A DNA stretch of 64,000 nt from Hygrocybe punicea (GCA_963556145.1 OY744463.1:2108001-2172000); one strand, 5' to 3'. Positions 20,003-31,634 are shown, counted from the first letter of the stretch. A program made the numbers and translations. Notes: generated by a model from the sequence alone, not told the origin.

Positions 20003-20883
20003 CTAAATAATTCCTTTCTTTTTCAATACTCCTTCCACCACTTTCTCAATCGTAGCCTTAATTCCCTCACCCCCACAACCGCCGAGAGCAGCAACTACGC
20101 TCTTCTCGACATACTTTCCGACCACGTCTACCTCGATATTGACCTTGGCACCCACCGGTTTATTCCCCAGCGTAATCTTCTGTTGGGTGTGTTGGATGAG
20201 CATGACCCCAAAAGTTCTCTGCTCATCATCGACGCCTGTCAAGGTAAGGGATGCACCATCGATCGTTACGTATCCTTTCGGGATAAGATATGGTAAAAGA
20301 GTAGGCCGCAAAGGTGTCGGATCAGGAAGTCGGAACTGGAGTCGGAGCGAGTCACCGTCAGGTTGCCTTTCAACGATTGTCGCAGTGGTATCGACGTGAG
20401 CCTGCAAAGGACTGTTTGATCTAGGTCAGCTAGATTGTCAAGGACTGATCTCACCTGCACAAAATGCCCCCCAAATCTGACATGGGCACCCATGGCGCGT
20501 TCAAGATTCACCTGGTCACGGACTTTCCGCTCCCCTATCGATCCCGAAGACGTCAGTAGACTAGGACAAATTCAGCCCTTGGAGCGTCCGACGTACCCAA
20601 GTCGGTCCTTTCAAGAGTTTCGTTAGCTAACCACACCTTGAACCATCCTCCTTCCTGCTCCTTGTCAAACTCAGTGATGGTCAGACAGGCTCCGTTGACC
20701 GCTATGGAATCACCGATGTGACAGTCATCCAAAATTGGACCGGACTGGGAGATTGTCAGAGTGCAACCCCTGGAATCGACATTGATGTGTAGAACAGTTC
20801 CACAATGTTCAATCTGAGCCACGTAGTCTCTATGAGCCAAGGTAGAACATTGTTTTGAGGAAACCTACAAGCCCAGTGAACAT
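20003..20883 (-). CDS. RIB5: Riboflavin synthase (alpha chain)
   Basis: Exons on the minus strand: 20883-20865, 20827-20597, 20534-20455, 20401-20003, 242 residues. The protein starts MFTGLV, the family's characteristic N-terminus. It has two lumazine-binding half-repeats, each with a G-D-S-I/V-A/T-type core: GDSIAVNGACLTI in the first and GYVTIDGASLTL in the second. It joins two 6,7-dimethyl-8-ribityllumazine molecules to make riboflavin, as a cytosolic homotrimer. The conserved VNLERAMG...RFGGHFVQ-AHVD linker spans the third intron. The first intron is only 37 bp if the frame is kept, unusually short for this window. A reading error or unusual splice could also explain that point. Confidence 0.93.
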
Positions 20884-21002
20884 TTTCAGAAGGAAGCAAT
20901 TGGATATACAAGTAAATAAAACCACATCTGTTTAAATTTCTTTTCCACTTGTGAAGACAATTCATGGAAAACACTATATTTGGCAGCAGCCTATTCACAT
21001 TA

Positions 21003-22689
21003 CTAGGATAGCGACGCCCCAACCAATGTAGGTGCAGCGCAAACACCGTCTTTGGTTCGAATCCTGTGTATGCTCTTCGTTGTAGGGTTAATCCATGCTG
21101 CCTCCTTGGAATCCAAAGTGATGAAACCTTCGAGGATGTGAGCTCAGGAATCAATGTGTCGAGAATGCAAACGACACATACCCGGTTGGATGGTCTCAAA
21201 TATTTTTCTCTTTGGAGAGAGTTGGGACAATGGTGTCGAGTCTGAGACACTATCAGTACTACAATAATATGTCCTGTCGAGACACACCTTCGAATTCGGC
21301 ACCTTCAAAGTAGATCCTATCACCAGGCTTGGCATTTTGGGGTGGTTGAATCAATTCCATGCCTGCATCTTTGCCCTCTTTCGAAACCGCCTAAATGGGC
21401 TTGGGTAAGATCTAAATATGTATGAAGTATATTGTAAAGACCAACACATAGTACCATTGCGAAACTCTTCACGCCTCGGAATGTTGCGGGTTTCAGATTG
21501 CACTGTAGCATTTCGATAATAAACCGGAAGTGAAGCATGTAACTGCAGGCGGTGACTTACAACAGCTACAAGGTACGCGTTGCGCATCTGCTCGATGGGA
21601 ATGTAATTTACGAGACCAGAAACAACTGTTCTAGGGCCGGTCTCCTCGCCTAAATCGATTTTCTAGAAGCGGGGATCAGTTTTTGGGATCGACGCGTGCA
21701 ATCTCACGAATAATTGAAGCGCACTTCGATGTAAAGGCCGTCTGCTTCTGGGTGCTTCTTGACTAATGAATATATTTGAGTTGAATTCCGAACACTTCCA
21801 AAGCGAAGTTACTCACCATCAACGATTTGTCCGACACGGAGGTCGATCATCGATGGTAAAGGTTCCCTCGCATCCTCAGTCCCAGAGGTTTTCCCAGCTC
21901 CACTGCCCTTTTTTGATGCGCCTTCATGGATACCGGTATCGTTCTTCCCTTTCTCTTTTCTCTGCACTTTTCCGACTGCACGAGTCGTCGAGGGAGCCGT
22001 GTCATTTGCTGTTGCGACAGCTTTTCCTTCATCATGCGAAGGCGTGGGATTGCTGGTCTCAGCAGCCAGTTCAAGTGCCTTGCTTTTGAGATGTTCTGTA
22101 TGTGCATGATCTAAATCAAAGGAAAGAAGAGGAAGAGGCGATGCGAGCGAATCTGCGACTTTTCGAACCGTCGGACGCGATTGAATATGATCGAAATAGC
22201 GGGTTAGCGCCGGGTGAGAGTAATACTCAGCTTGTTGTGATTGAGACTGAGTATAGTCAGTCGTGACGAGTGGAAGAAATATTTTACTACGTACGAGTAT
22301 AGGGTGCAGAGCACCATATAACGCGATATCTGCAGCTGTCAGATAATTGCCGACAAGATATGTCTTAGCAATAAGGACTGATTCAAGATTCTGTGCTCTA
22401 ATGAATTCGCAATAGGAAAATATAGGAAACCGTGTTAAACCACCTTCAAAGAGGCAGACGTCAAGAAGTCTCCTCGCGCAACCTTCTCAATCCACTCGAT
22501 GACTTCAGTTTGATCGTTTGGCGATTTTCCAGTAGCCTGGGGGTCATCCTGTGATGCGCCGTCCACGAGGTCCTGCAGTGGTTGTTGGAGTTTGCTGAGG
22601 TGAGTTTGGAGGGACATCGTCCTAACAACGAATTGGGTTATTAGCAAGGATCGATGAGCAGGTAGGCGACGAGATAAAGATCGGAACAT
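21003..22689 (-). CDS. ARC1: Arc1/AIMP1-like tRNA-binding aminoacylation cofactor
   Basis: Exons on the minus strand: 22689 or 22617 to 22444, 22390-22295, 22246-21817, 21762-21725, 21662-21561, 21502-21446, 21390-21288, 21241-21182, 21127-21003. The product is 418 residues from ATG 22689 or 394 from ATG 22617. An N-terminal GST-like helical domain (TYLVGNYLTAADIALYGALH) is the part that binds synthetases in yeast Arc1. A Lys/Ala/Ser-rich linker follows, then an EMAPII/OB-fold tRNA-binding domain (DLRVGQIVD, HPEADGLYIEKIDLGEE, GLVNYIP, NLKPATFRGVKSFAMVL, PGDRIYFEG). Arc1 delivers tRNA to Met- and Glu-tRNA synthetases. The longer start adds 24 residues rich in Arg and Ser that look like a mitochondrial targeting signal. 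Confidence 0.88.
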
Positions 22690-22920
22690 TTATTATATCC
22701 TGGCGCGGACTTTGAAAACACCGAGCGGATTTCAAAAGTGACCGCCCTTGAAGTTCTTCGACGAAGAAAACCAAGATTCTGCAAACTTTGCAGATACTGT
22801 TTATGGTTTTACTTCTTTGTGTCGGCAATTGTTCGTCTAATCTCTTTGTCGATGCCCACATTCAATTTCGTCTTGCAAACATGGACGTTCCCGCTCGCAG
22901 AGTACATCGTTCTGCCATGG

Positions 22921-24439
22921 CTAAACCCCGTATTCATGCTCATGTTTCTCCTCTACCTTCTGACCACTCCCGGATTTTACCCTCCCCGCCATCTCCGTTA
23001 TTAGCGCCAAGAGGTCATCCACTGCTTCCTCGGAAGTTTGAAAGTGAACGACGAGCCTGCCATCTCTAAGGATGATTGGGTTTGACAATTGAGCTGCTCG
23101 TTCTGCGATCTGGGGATAGTCCAAACCGAGCGGCGAAGGGTCGTAAAACACCTATGTCATTCATCGTTGGATCAATGCTGACGTTAATTCAGCATTGGAC
23201 TTACCATGCATGTCTCGGCCCGAGATGTCACCTCAGCCCCAATCGCCTCCAGCCCCCTCTCCAACTTTCGTGCAAGAGCATGAACAGCGGGAAGCAGCGG
23301 GAAGTTGTGCGTGATCGCGTAGGCGGCACATGCGGCGAAATGGCCAGTCTGGTGCATGGCCCCGCCGAAGAGTTTGCGAAGTTTGCGCGCGCGATGGATG
23401 AATGTTTGAGAGCCGACGAGACATGAACCGGAAGGGGCGCCTAGATGTCACCGTGAGCAACTGAATCGAAGATTTTGCGCGTGGGCTTCACCTAGCCCTT
23501 TGCTGAAACATAAACTAATAGAGTCAAACGGAAGGCACAGTTCATTGAGAGGGGTGCCGGTTTCTGCGGCAACGTGCCAGATTCGTGCACCATCTAGGTG
23601 CATTTTGATGCCCTGGCTGTGGGCGAAGTCAGAAATGGAGATGATTTCGTCTTGGGGAATGATGGTGCCGTTGAGGGTATTTTCGAGGGCAATGACCTCT
23701 GTTGGGGCTCTGTATAGGTGGTCAGCCAAATGGTGATCATGTAGGTAGAATAGTACAAACGAGTAGAGGTCGTCTCCTGGGACGAAGTGCGTTTGAACAT
23801 CCGAAAGTGTGATATGATGGCCTGGATCACTTCTACGATCAGTTTGCATTTGTGCAGAGAAATTGATAAACGCACCATTCACCGGAGACACAGCAATTCC
23901 CTTCGCCCCCGAATGAAATGCCGTCCCGCCAGCCCCATATTTTGATATGTGCGATCTCTCATCGAACATGACTGAATAGGGGGGCTGGGTGAGATGTGCA
24001 CGGAGGGCGATCTGATTCGACATGACGCCGGTGGGGAGGAAGAGTGCTGTGTCCTTACCCGTGATTCTTGCAAGATGCTCTTCAAGAGCATTGGTGGCTG
24101 GCTCCTGGTAGGCGTCGTCGCCGAGGGAGGACAGGGCTGCATAAGCATACATGGCTTGAGTGGGGACGGTACCCGTGTCAGCTGTGCATGGTCAATGATT
24201 GGTATCACTGCCTTGATTCGTCGATATCTGTCCGACTCACAAACGAAGTTCCTCGATATCTCCTTCGCTTGGATCACATTGTCGTTCGCCTGGGTTTTGG
24301 AGAGTACATCGACCTTGATTTGTTCTGCAATTCTTGCCCTCGCTGTTGTCAGGCTCGAAGTCACTGCAGAACGGTATGACCCTTTGTGAATCAGCGGGGG
24401 TCGCCTGTATACGACAAACCGAGTGCGGGAGGTCAGCAT
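22921..24439 (-). CDS. GLY1: L-threonine aldolase (PLP-dependent)
   Basis: Exons on the minus strand: 24439-24241, 24181-23876, 23821-23761, 23709-23492, 23440-23205, 23151-22921, 416 residues. The fold-type I PLP enzyme shows NFVSDTGTVPTQAM at the start of the core, the DERSHISKYGAGG block, the HLDGAR motif that binds the cofactor ring, and SLCFSKGLGAPSGS with the Schiff-base Lys at about residue 259. It splits threonine or allo-threonine to glycine and acetaldehyde. The first roughly 60 residues extend beyond the usual fungal start and are rich in Arg, Ser and Thr with few acids, which could be a mitochondrial presequence. It runs in the same direction as the Arc1-like gene, 231 bp apart. 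Confidence 0.92.
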
Positions 24440-25212
24440 ACTCCGAGAACGGAGACGGTGTCCCTAACGCACCAGCGGTACCCATGCAAGAGTTTCATCA
24501 AGACCCCGAATTGGAGGGAAGAATCCGAATCTAAAGCAGTATACACGAGGCATTACCACCATCGATATCATCACCTCGCTCATCATGTACCTGGTCAGAT
24601 CAAGGAGCCCCTGCACCCTGCACCCTGCACACCGCTAGAATAGTCCGTCACGGCGAACTTATCCATAAACAACGCAAACCAACTCGAAAAGAAGGCACCT
24701 ATCCTGGCCCTGAGGCATGCCATAGCAGGACAAAGGCAATGTACGATAGGGGGGTTGCTATCCTCAAAACTCGTATCTGGTCCAAGAAAGGGGCCCTAGA
24801 ACAGGTGCGAACAGGTGTCTCTCTCTTGAACAACGTACAAGCTGTACTTTGCCCGAATTATGGCTTAGCATCGATATGCCGCAGTGCCAGCAACAACCCC
24901 GGGCATATGCACGTTTAGCTCTTACCAAACAATGTATCTCGGCAGTTTCAAAGGAGGGCAAAAGGACGGTACGTTTCCATGTGTTTTTGAGTTATTCTCG
25001 AGTTTACATTTTCGAAGGGTAGAAACGGAAACGTTGGACACCGGTAACATGGATCAACTCACTACGTGGGTCGGGTCGCCACTATGGCAAGACGGAGTAT
25101 GATGCGAATAAAGTTGCTAGGCGAAGTTCACCGGGTTCATAACGTCAACGATATTCGCTAGTTCATACAAACACATACAAAACTCGGAAGAAATATCAGA
25201 TACAATATCACT
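24440..25212. other. Intergenic region without recognised features
   Basis: These 773 bases separate the threonine aldolase start from the 3' end of the oxygenase gene. Short ORFs on both strands lack splice continuity or recognisable domains. I see no repeat or RNA gene. Confidence 0.5.
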
Positions 25213-26313
25213 TTACGAGACCGGAAGTCCTTGCTGCAAAACCTGCTCCATCCCACCTGTGAGCATCGTTCTAGTCTCCTCGTGTGGTTCGATATAAACC
25301 TCGTATTTACGGGACATATACTCCTCTGCCGCAACCTGATTGCCGTCAGCATCTTCGTACTTGAACTCACTCTCCGGCCTCATGAAATACGCAATGGAGT
25401 AGCGATGTTCCTTCTGTGTTCTGCCGCTTATGGGAGTGACGCGGTGCAAGCAGGAGAATAACCGCTTCCCTGACAGGAAGCGTAGGGCATCACCGACGTT
25501 GATGACGGCATGGTTGCGTTTGGGCTGGACGAAGGTCCAGCGGCCGGTCTCCGGGTTCACCACCTGCAAGCCCCACTGATCGCTGAGCAGTAAGGTCAGG
25601 AAACCGATGTCGGTGTGCTCTATAAGGCCGACATTGGCATCGTCTGAGTTCTTGGGGTAGTGATAAAGGCAAAGTGTGTCTCGTTTCCCCTCATAGCGAA
25701 CGATATCATTAAGTTTCAAAGCATCCGTCAGGCAGTAGAGGATGGTTTGGGTGACCAACTTGGAGATGGACATGAAACGGTCAAATAGTTCAACATGGTC
25801 CGAGATGACGCTGGTGAGGTTGGATTTTTCAGCCATCTCGGCACTTCCGATCTGGGCATTATCGTTGTCAAAAAAAACAAGCATCAGAATGGCAAATAAA
25901 TCCGTCAACTTTTAAATTTTCAATAGCATCCCTCGAGCCTTGGACTCCAAAGTACGCTCCAAGTGGCTTGTAACTTAATACACATGAGAGTCGCTAAATC
26001 GTGTATCACATAGCATAGCTCACCCATGGGTCACCGATCCTGCGACTTGATCTTTCATCTTGGTCTCGAGAGGCTGATTCCAATACCTCTCCATAACACG
26101 CAAAATATTCTTCTCATCTGCGAGGAGATGACGAGTGGCTTCACAATTCTGAAGGTCAAGGTAGAAAAAGCCTTGCAATTCGCAGATTTTGAGTAGACGA
26201 GAGACCTCAGGAGGTTCTTTGGTCACTAAGCGAGAGAAGTCGATGATTTCGAGTGGGGCTATGGGCACCTTGCCTTCCGGGATGGCTGGGGAGGGGATCG
26301 TTTCGAAGGTCAT
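25213..26313 (-). CDS. 2-oxoglutarate/Fe(II)-dependent oxygenase (isopenicillin N synthase-like)
   Basis: Exons on the minus strand: 26313-26024, 25973-25910, 25851-25213, 330 residues. The N-terminal non-haem dioxygenase domain has IIDFSRLV near residue 25. The C-terminal double-stranded beta-helix carries the Fe ligands His197-x-Asp199 (IEHTDIGFLTLL) and His254 (SCLHRVTP). The 2-oxoglutarate-binding pair is Arg268-x-Ser270 (HRYSIAYFMRP). Enzymes of this group hydroxylate or desaturate small molecules such as flavonoids, gibberellins or fungal secondary metabolites. The substrate cannot be told from sequence. No biosynthetic partners are adjacent, so membership of a metabolite cluster is not supported. 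Confidence 0.88.
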
Positions 26314-27279
26314 GTTGTGGTTATGCTGAGTGTACGACAGCAGTGACAGGTGCTTTTTGCGGGTTGGAGCCGGAATTTGTACTCTTCTGAAGACGCCAAG
26401 CACTCGGAGATTAGGTTCTCCCTGTTGACCATGACCGAATCTAGCATTTGCACCTAGATCCCGCAGACGTTCTGGCCAGGATACGAGAGGCAGGGCTCGC
26501 AGATAAGCGCCAGATAGAAGTGTGCTACCGGCGAATGGCGGACGCTGGCGACAACACCTCAGATGCGGTGAGACCACGGATAGGTTTGGTGCAGCCAGCA
26601 GATGGAACCCATTTCAATTTCACTCAAGAGAAACTTGGCTGGGGTCGCGGTGATGCGGTGAACGGCACACGCGCTGCCTAGGAGAGGTTTGGGCTGGAAA
26701 CAACTGGGGCACTGATGAGCTGGCCGGAAAGCGTGGACCAGTGCCACTGGTAGACATCATGATTGCCTGTAGATCTTTGTCGCGATACTTCCAGAGTCCA
26801 GACCACCCGATATACCCAAAGGCAGAATAATAATAGATGTGTAGCGATGAACGATTCCTGGCTCACTTTTGCCTTAATTGTCATTCAGATGGCTGGGTGC
26901 GTTGTTTTTGCAAGATCAAAGAGTGGCATGATACAAACAATCGTAAGAATAGATCGCAGGTGCATGGAGCAAAACCGTGGCAGTGGGAAGGGGGGAAAAA
27001 GCCACCGCTGGAGAGATTGATAGATGGACGTAAAACATCTATGGTACGTTTGGATGACTCTAAGCCGGCCGAACAAAAAACCCCGTGGGGAAAAGATTCT
27101 ACAGGCAAAGACTACCAGAAAAATCAGAAGGGAATGAGTGATGAGTTGGTGAGTGACTTACACGATACGTCTGCCTGAGAGCTCCAACATCTCAATTCCC
27201 TTCAGGAAAAGACGCCCGTTCGATCCTACACTCTACATCCTTCGCTCCCCATCCCTCGCTCCCCACGCCACTCGGCTCT
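26314..27279. other. Intergenic region without recognised gene
   Basis: It lies upstream of the oxygenase gene and contains its promoter. Several 60-110-codon frames exist on both strands, but none shows a domain, a splice pattern or a plausible start context. I see no RNA gene. Confidence 0.45.
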
Positions 27280-27413
27280 ATGGTCGGTCGGCCATCGCCT
27301 GGTTGGTCGGCCGTCCCTGGTCGGTCGGCCATCCCCTGGTTGGTCGGCCGTCCCTGGTCGGTCGGCCATCGCCCGGTAGGTCGGCCATCCTCTGGTCGGT
27401 CGGTCGGCCATCT
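27280..27413. repeat. GGTCGGTCGGCCATC minisatellite
   Basis: About four to five copies of a roughly 30-bp unit alternate between CGGCCATC and CGGCCGTC endings, giving a higher-order period of about 60 bp. Frames on both strands are open through it, producing repetitive peptides; I regard these as by-products of the repeat. Confidence 0.8.
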
Positions 27414-27425
27414 CGACATTGGCAG

Positions 27426-27478
27426 CTGTGAACGCTGTAAACGCTATAAACGCTGTAAACGCTGTAAACGCTGTAAAC
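27426..27478. repeat. 9-bp tandem repeat (GCTGTAAAC)
   Basis: Six tandem copies of GCTGTAAAC, with one variant each of GTGAAC and GCTATAAAC, lie directly beside the GGTCGG minisatellite. The unit length of nine keeps any frame open. Confidence 0.85.
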
Positions 27479-27619
27479 TAAGGTTAGTGCGATAATATTG
27501 TCCTTGTTGTTGCGACCAGCGCGTTTTGCAATATGAACCACCATCGAATCCTGGGTTAGCAACGTCCAAGTCGAATCCGTGATCCACATCGCCCTTGTGG
27601 CAATGCCTATGATTGAGCG

Positions 27620-27952
27620 TTAGCCCAAAAAAGCCATTACCCAACGCTCCCCCTCCAAATCTCGTCTCCTTTGTTTGATCACCACCGCCTCGCGCTTTGT
27701 GATGGGTCGGATTCTCTTGATCGCTCCCGACGAGCCCCTGGTGGTGTCCCGGGGAACCTCGGCCAACGACGGTTGCGTATCAGGCAGAACAATCGTCTTG
27801 GGAACCCAAAAGTCGGCGGCACTGCGCGGCTCGCGGTAGGCTTCGAGCTTGTGCGCGTGAACTATTTTGATCGTCGCCCCGCTAGGGAGAGTACGGTACG
27901 ACGGCTTAAACCAGATCTCAGCTGTGTCGAGTAAGTTGTAGAATTGGGGCAT
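27620..27952 (-). CDS. Small basic protein, function unknown
   Basis: This is an intronless frame of 110 residues. It begins MPQFYNLLDTAEIWFKPSY and ends in a Lys/Arg-rich region (KREAVVIKQRRRDLEGERW). No signal peptide or membrane helix is seen. A TATAAAA lies about 115 bases upstream on the minus strand, with a CA-repeat leader between, so the gene looks expressed. I do not recognise a family. The C-terminus may continue through an unseen intron. It could be a small organellar or nucleic-acid-binding protein, but nothing decisive shows this. Confidence 0.45.
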   Translation of the reverse strand: MPQFYNLLDTAEIWFKPSYRTLPSGATIKIVHAHKLEAYREPRSAADFWVPKTIVLPDTQPSLAEVPRDTTRGSSGAIKRIRPITKREAVVIKQRRRDLEGERWVMAFLG

Positions 27953-27967
27953 TGTTACGAGGTATGA

Positions 27968-28078
27968 AGAATGTGTGTGTGCGGAAAATGTGTGTGTGTG
28001 TGTAGGTGTGCGTGTGTGTGATGTGGGGATAAAGTGTGTTATGGAGTTGAATCGGTGAACTGCTCGCTTTTATACGTC
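27968..28078 (-). promoter_or_regulatory. TATA box and (CA)n leader of the small basic protein gene
   Basis: On the minus strand TATAAAA lies at about 28068-28075. A CA-rich microsatellite (about 27970-28020) occupies the leader before the ATG at 27952. The microsatellite length may affect transcript leader length. Confidence 0.5.
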
Positions 28079-28578
28079 GGAGGGCAGTCAGCCTCTTGAA
28101 AATCACATGCGTATTGCGACTTGCGACTTGTCGACTCGTGGGAATCTAGGTCACATGCAAACTTCTGCCAGGATGTCAAAACCTGAACGGCCAGTGAAAG
28201 CTTCAGCAAGCCCTCAGCGAACCATGTGGCAGTCTTACATGGGTATGGCACTCAATCCATCCTGGGAAGCTAGGAGCTGAACACAGCTTCCAGCACTACC
28301 GGTTCGGACGCGCCGAGCAATTTCTCTCGGCCTATGCGCTTTCGGTCTGTCTGGCGTTGTTCTCTCAGATTATTTAGAGAAAAAGATGCCTGGCAAAGCC
28401 GAATATTCCAAAACTTAGCCCAGTGCGTCATTGGTGGGGAAAAAAAAGGAGATACATTGATTAATGGATCGTTACAGCTTTATTGATTATAGGTGGTGTC
28501 TGATGCACTGATTGGCAAAGATATGCGGTGTATAGTGTGGTGGACACAGTATCTGATGCGAAATATACGCCGTCGTCA
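28079..28578. other. Intergenic region
   Basis: I see no gene or repeat in these 500 bases between the TATA box of the small gene and the 3' end of the membrane-protein gene. Confidence 0.45.
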
Positions 28579-29373
28579 TTACGGCAAGTGTCGTTCCCGT
28601 CCGTGTAAAGTGTCAAGTGGTTGATGATCGTCCGGGCAAAATCCAAGTCCGGCGCCTCCTGGCGTGGTATGAGGGGATGGTCGAGTTGGGAAGGGATGCC
28701 TTGGATCATCATTCTGGTGGCGCGCTGACGGTTGCCTCACCAGCGCGTTCGAGGGAATGGATGGGTACCTGTGACCCTCTTCCTCAGCCAACCGAACCTC
28801 CCATGATCGTTTCTCCCAGTCTGGTACAAGGTCTTCGAAACACGTGGTTCTATTCTTGCCCAGGACCATGTCCCGCAGGAAACGCCACCACTGGTCGAAA
28901 AAAACCACAAGAAAAATGGTCCCGACCACGAAAGTAACTGCAATGACAGAAACCCCAATAATTTTCCATGTCTTTGACTCGCTGGAGAACTCGTCCGCCG
29001 AGGGTGATGGGAGTCCGGTTGCTGTTGCTGCACTAGTGGCTGCGGTGCTGACGGTGGGCAGTGATTGTGAAGAAGTGGTTCCGTTGTCCGGCGTGCCTAC
29101 GATAGAAAATGCTGGCAAGGGGGTGGCTGTTGGCGTGCCCGAGGTTTCTGTGACGTCCGCCAGGATACTCTCAAGTCCATTACCAGAAGGATGAGTGATT
29201 TGGGTACCGTGCGTTGTTTTCGAGAGAGGAATCGTTGTGGGAGGCCATAAAGGTTGATCGTCACCAAGGAGACCGCCAAAGCCACGGTTGAGGTTGGGAG
29301 CTCCATCCACTGTAGGCGGAAGAGCGAATGCATTGCGAATGATAGGAATACATAGAACTGGATAAATCTTCAT
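28579..29373 (-). CDS. Single-pass membrane protein with Ser/Thr-rich ectodomain
   Basis: This is an intronless frame of 264 residues from ATG 29373; an earlier in-frame ATG at 29409 is possible. The N-terminus MKIYPVLCIPIIRNAFA resembles a signal peptide. A Ser/Thr/Pro-rich stretch of about 90 residues, likely O-glycosylated, precedes one transmembrane helix (about residues 135-157, IIGVSVIAVTFVVGTIFLVV). The cytoplasmic tail is rich in Arg, Pro and His. The layout matches fungal Mid2/Wsc-like surface sensors, though no cysteine-rich WSC domain is present. It is divergent from the RING-finger gene with 320 bp between. Confidence 0.6.
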   Translation of the reverse strand: MKIYPVLCIPIIRNAFALPPTVDGAPNLNRGFGGLLGDDQPLWPPTTIPLSKTTHGTQITHPSGNGLESILADVTETSGTPTATPLPAFSIVGTPDNGTTSSQSLPTVSTAATSAATATGLPSPSADEFSSESKTWKIIGVSVIAVTFVVGTIFLVVFFDQWWRFLRDMVLGKNRTTCFEDLVPDWEKRSWEVRLAEEEGHRYPSIPSNALVRQPSARHQNDDPRHPFPTRPSPHTTPGGAGLGFCPDDHQPLDTLHGRERHLP

Positions 29374-29693
29374 AGTGATGTTGGAAATAATCACGTGCGT
29401 TATTGCCATTTTCCGTAATCTTGGCGGAGATTGAAATGGCATTTGCAACCTTTTCTTTTCTTGAAACCATTCCAAGACAGAATTATATATGTTTTGAGTG
29501 TTTGAAGACAAAACCTCCCAAACAAAATTACTTTTATTTACCCTAAGCCTCAAAACTTTCCCTGCGCCGGGCTCTGCCGAGCCTGCTGCGTCACGTGGAT
29601 AACGGTGCTGGAAAACAAGTCAATGGAAGACGGTAGAATAAGTTCAATAACAACCGTGACATTGTGCCTTCAACCTAGCGCTCACACTCGAGA

Positions 29694-31334
29694 ATGTCTT
29701 CCAGAGAACCGCTTTGGTTTTGCCACGAAGTTTGTTGCTTATCGGCTGATAGTCTCTCTTCCCCTCAACTGACAACCCGTTCAGTGTCATGAGGAAATGA
29801 CTCCACTCATGGTTCGTTCATACTCGCCCACTCCTTCCTTCAATGCCCTCATCGGAGGCATGGCATCCACAGGTCCCTGATCCGCAGTGCCCGTTGTGCA
29901 ACAGCTCATTCGTGGAGAAGGTTGGGCACGGATTTCACTTTCCTATCGTCGTTTGCTCAACAGATGGCATCTCAAGATGGAAAATCCAAACGACGATCCT
30001 CGAGAGTTTCAACACCATCCTCTTGCAGACCACGAACCTCCAAATATTCCTCCTGAGATTGACTCTTTTCTTTGTTCGTTCTCATCACCGATTGTTCGTT
30101 GTTCTGACACATTCTCAGTGAGCCTGCGCCACTTCATGGATCAGAGTTCAAGATCTCCTCGCTCGCCCTCTAGCACCAACAATACAGACAGATTAGCCCC
30201 GGTGAGCTGGTTCCGCTACCGGCTAGATGTTCCTTCTTAATCTGGCCTCTTATCAGCACAGATTCAGATTTGAAGTGCGCTCGGGACCCGCAGGGAACAC
30301 ACGAACGGTCACAATCGGGGGCCCAAACACACTCAACCCCAGATCTGATGGGACATTTTCTGGAGAAGTGCCTACTATTTCTCAGCGAGTGGTTTCTCTG
30401 CACCGAGCGTCCTCTTGACTGAGCCCCTTGACAGATTCCGCCGTGATAACCCTCAACATGAAATGGGGATCACAGGGCCTCTCATGGCACAGTACCTGGC
30501 GGCACTCATGGGCATGAGGGGTGGAGTGGATCCGTTCGATGCTTCAAACCAAGGTCGATGGGGCGACTACGCTTTCACTCAAGATGGTGTGATACTATCT
30601 CCACTTCTCATGATCTATCCTTGGCGAACTAATGTGACGCTTGCTCATAGCCTTAGATCAGATTATTACACAACTAATGGAAAATTCTAATTCCAGCCGG
30701 CCAGTACCGGCTACGGAAGATATCGTTTCGAACCTACCGCGAGAAGTGTTGGAATTGGGATGTGTGTCTCCGTTCATTTCGCGATTATGAGCGATCCTTG
30801 AACGAAAAATCAAACAGCACCCACACTAGAGAAGGAATGTGCCGTTTGTAAAGACCAATTCCAGCTCAACACCACTGACCCGGATGAACAAGTCGTCGTG
30901 ACACTCCCATGCCAGCATCCATTCCACGAAGGCTGCATTATCCCATGGTTGAAATCCAGCGGAACTTGTCCTGTCTGCCGGTAGTCTCCATCTAACTGTT
31001 TTGCACCTTGTCGTTCACTGATCACACAAATCAATTCAGACACGCATTGATCGCACAGCCAGAGAATAACCCGGCCCCGTCGGGACCCGCACGGGGCAGC
31101 TCCGGAAATCCGCCGGAGCCTTCGTCGCGTTCAACGCGACCACTTCCTCGACCAGGAAATCCTTCGACGCGTGACCGTGATATGCTTGAGGCTCTATTCC
31201 GCTTACCAGGGACTGGCTTTGCCAGTTCATCTGGAAGTAACGGCTCCGAACGTGCGCGTGACCAACGACGACGGAGGTCGGATGACCCTGATCATCCCCA
31301 TCTTCCTGGTAGCTGGGGTGAGCAAATTGACTAA
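29694..31334 (+). CDS. RING-H2 E3 ubiquitin ligase (RNF115/126-like)
   Basis: Exons: 29694-29729, 29785-29811, 29873-29920, 29977-30201, 30257-30367, 30424-30586, 30651-30761, 30818-30980, 31040-31334, 392 residues. The N-terminal zinc ribbon is split over three small exons: WFCHECHEEM then CPLCNSSFVEK. A disordered middle leads to the conserved ITGPLMAQYL segment. The RING-H2 finger runs from ECAVCKDQF to PCQHPFHEGCI to CPVCR. Proteins of this layout act as E3 ligases in endosomal and quality-control pathways, binding ubiquitin through the N-terminal zinc finger. The intron at 30368-30423 is the least certain: it keeps frame, but donor and acceptor are weak. Confidence 0.87.
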
Positions 31335-31634
31335 AAAGGTCGATTGATAGAGGAACGGTCAAGTATATTTTGTTTGTTAATTTGTTGTAATTGCCCACTC
31401 GATTCGTCATTTATTTATGTTGCACGAACTGCGAACTGCGAACTGGCCCTCGTGTGCTTTGAGAAACCGAGAACATTTGGTATATATAAGGTATACCTGG
31501 GATCACCAGAGGCCGGGGACATCGAGTTATTTCCGTGGCTCGCCCCGTCGTGACTAATCAAGTTCGTACTACGAAGCTTTTCTCCACCACTCAGTCGTCT
31601 TGGTGTTTCTGGCTTGCTACAGATTCAATATCTA

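Noticed and set aside
27192..27589. Repetitive frames on both strands (RPTD- and YSV-type repeats)
   Set aside because: They follow the unit lengths of the minisatellites and end just outside them.
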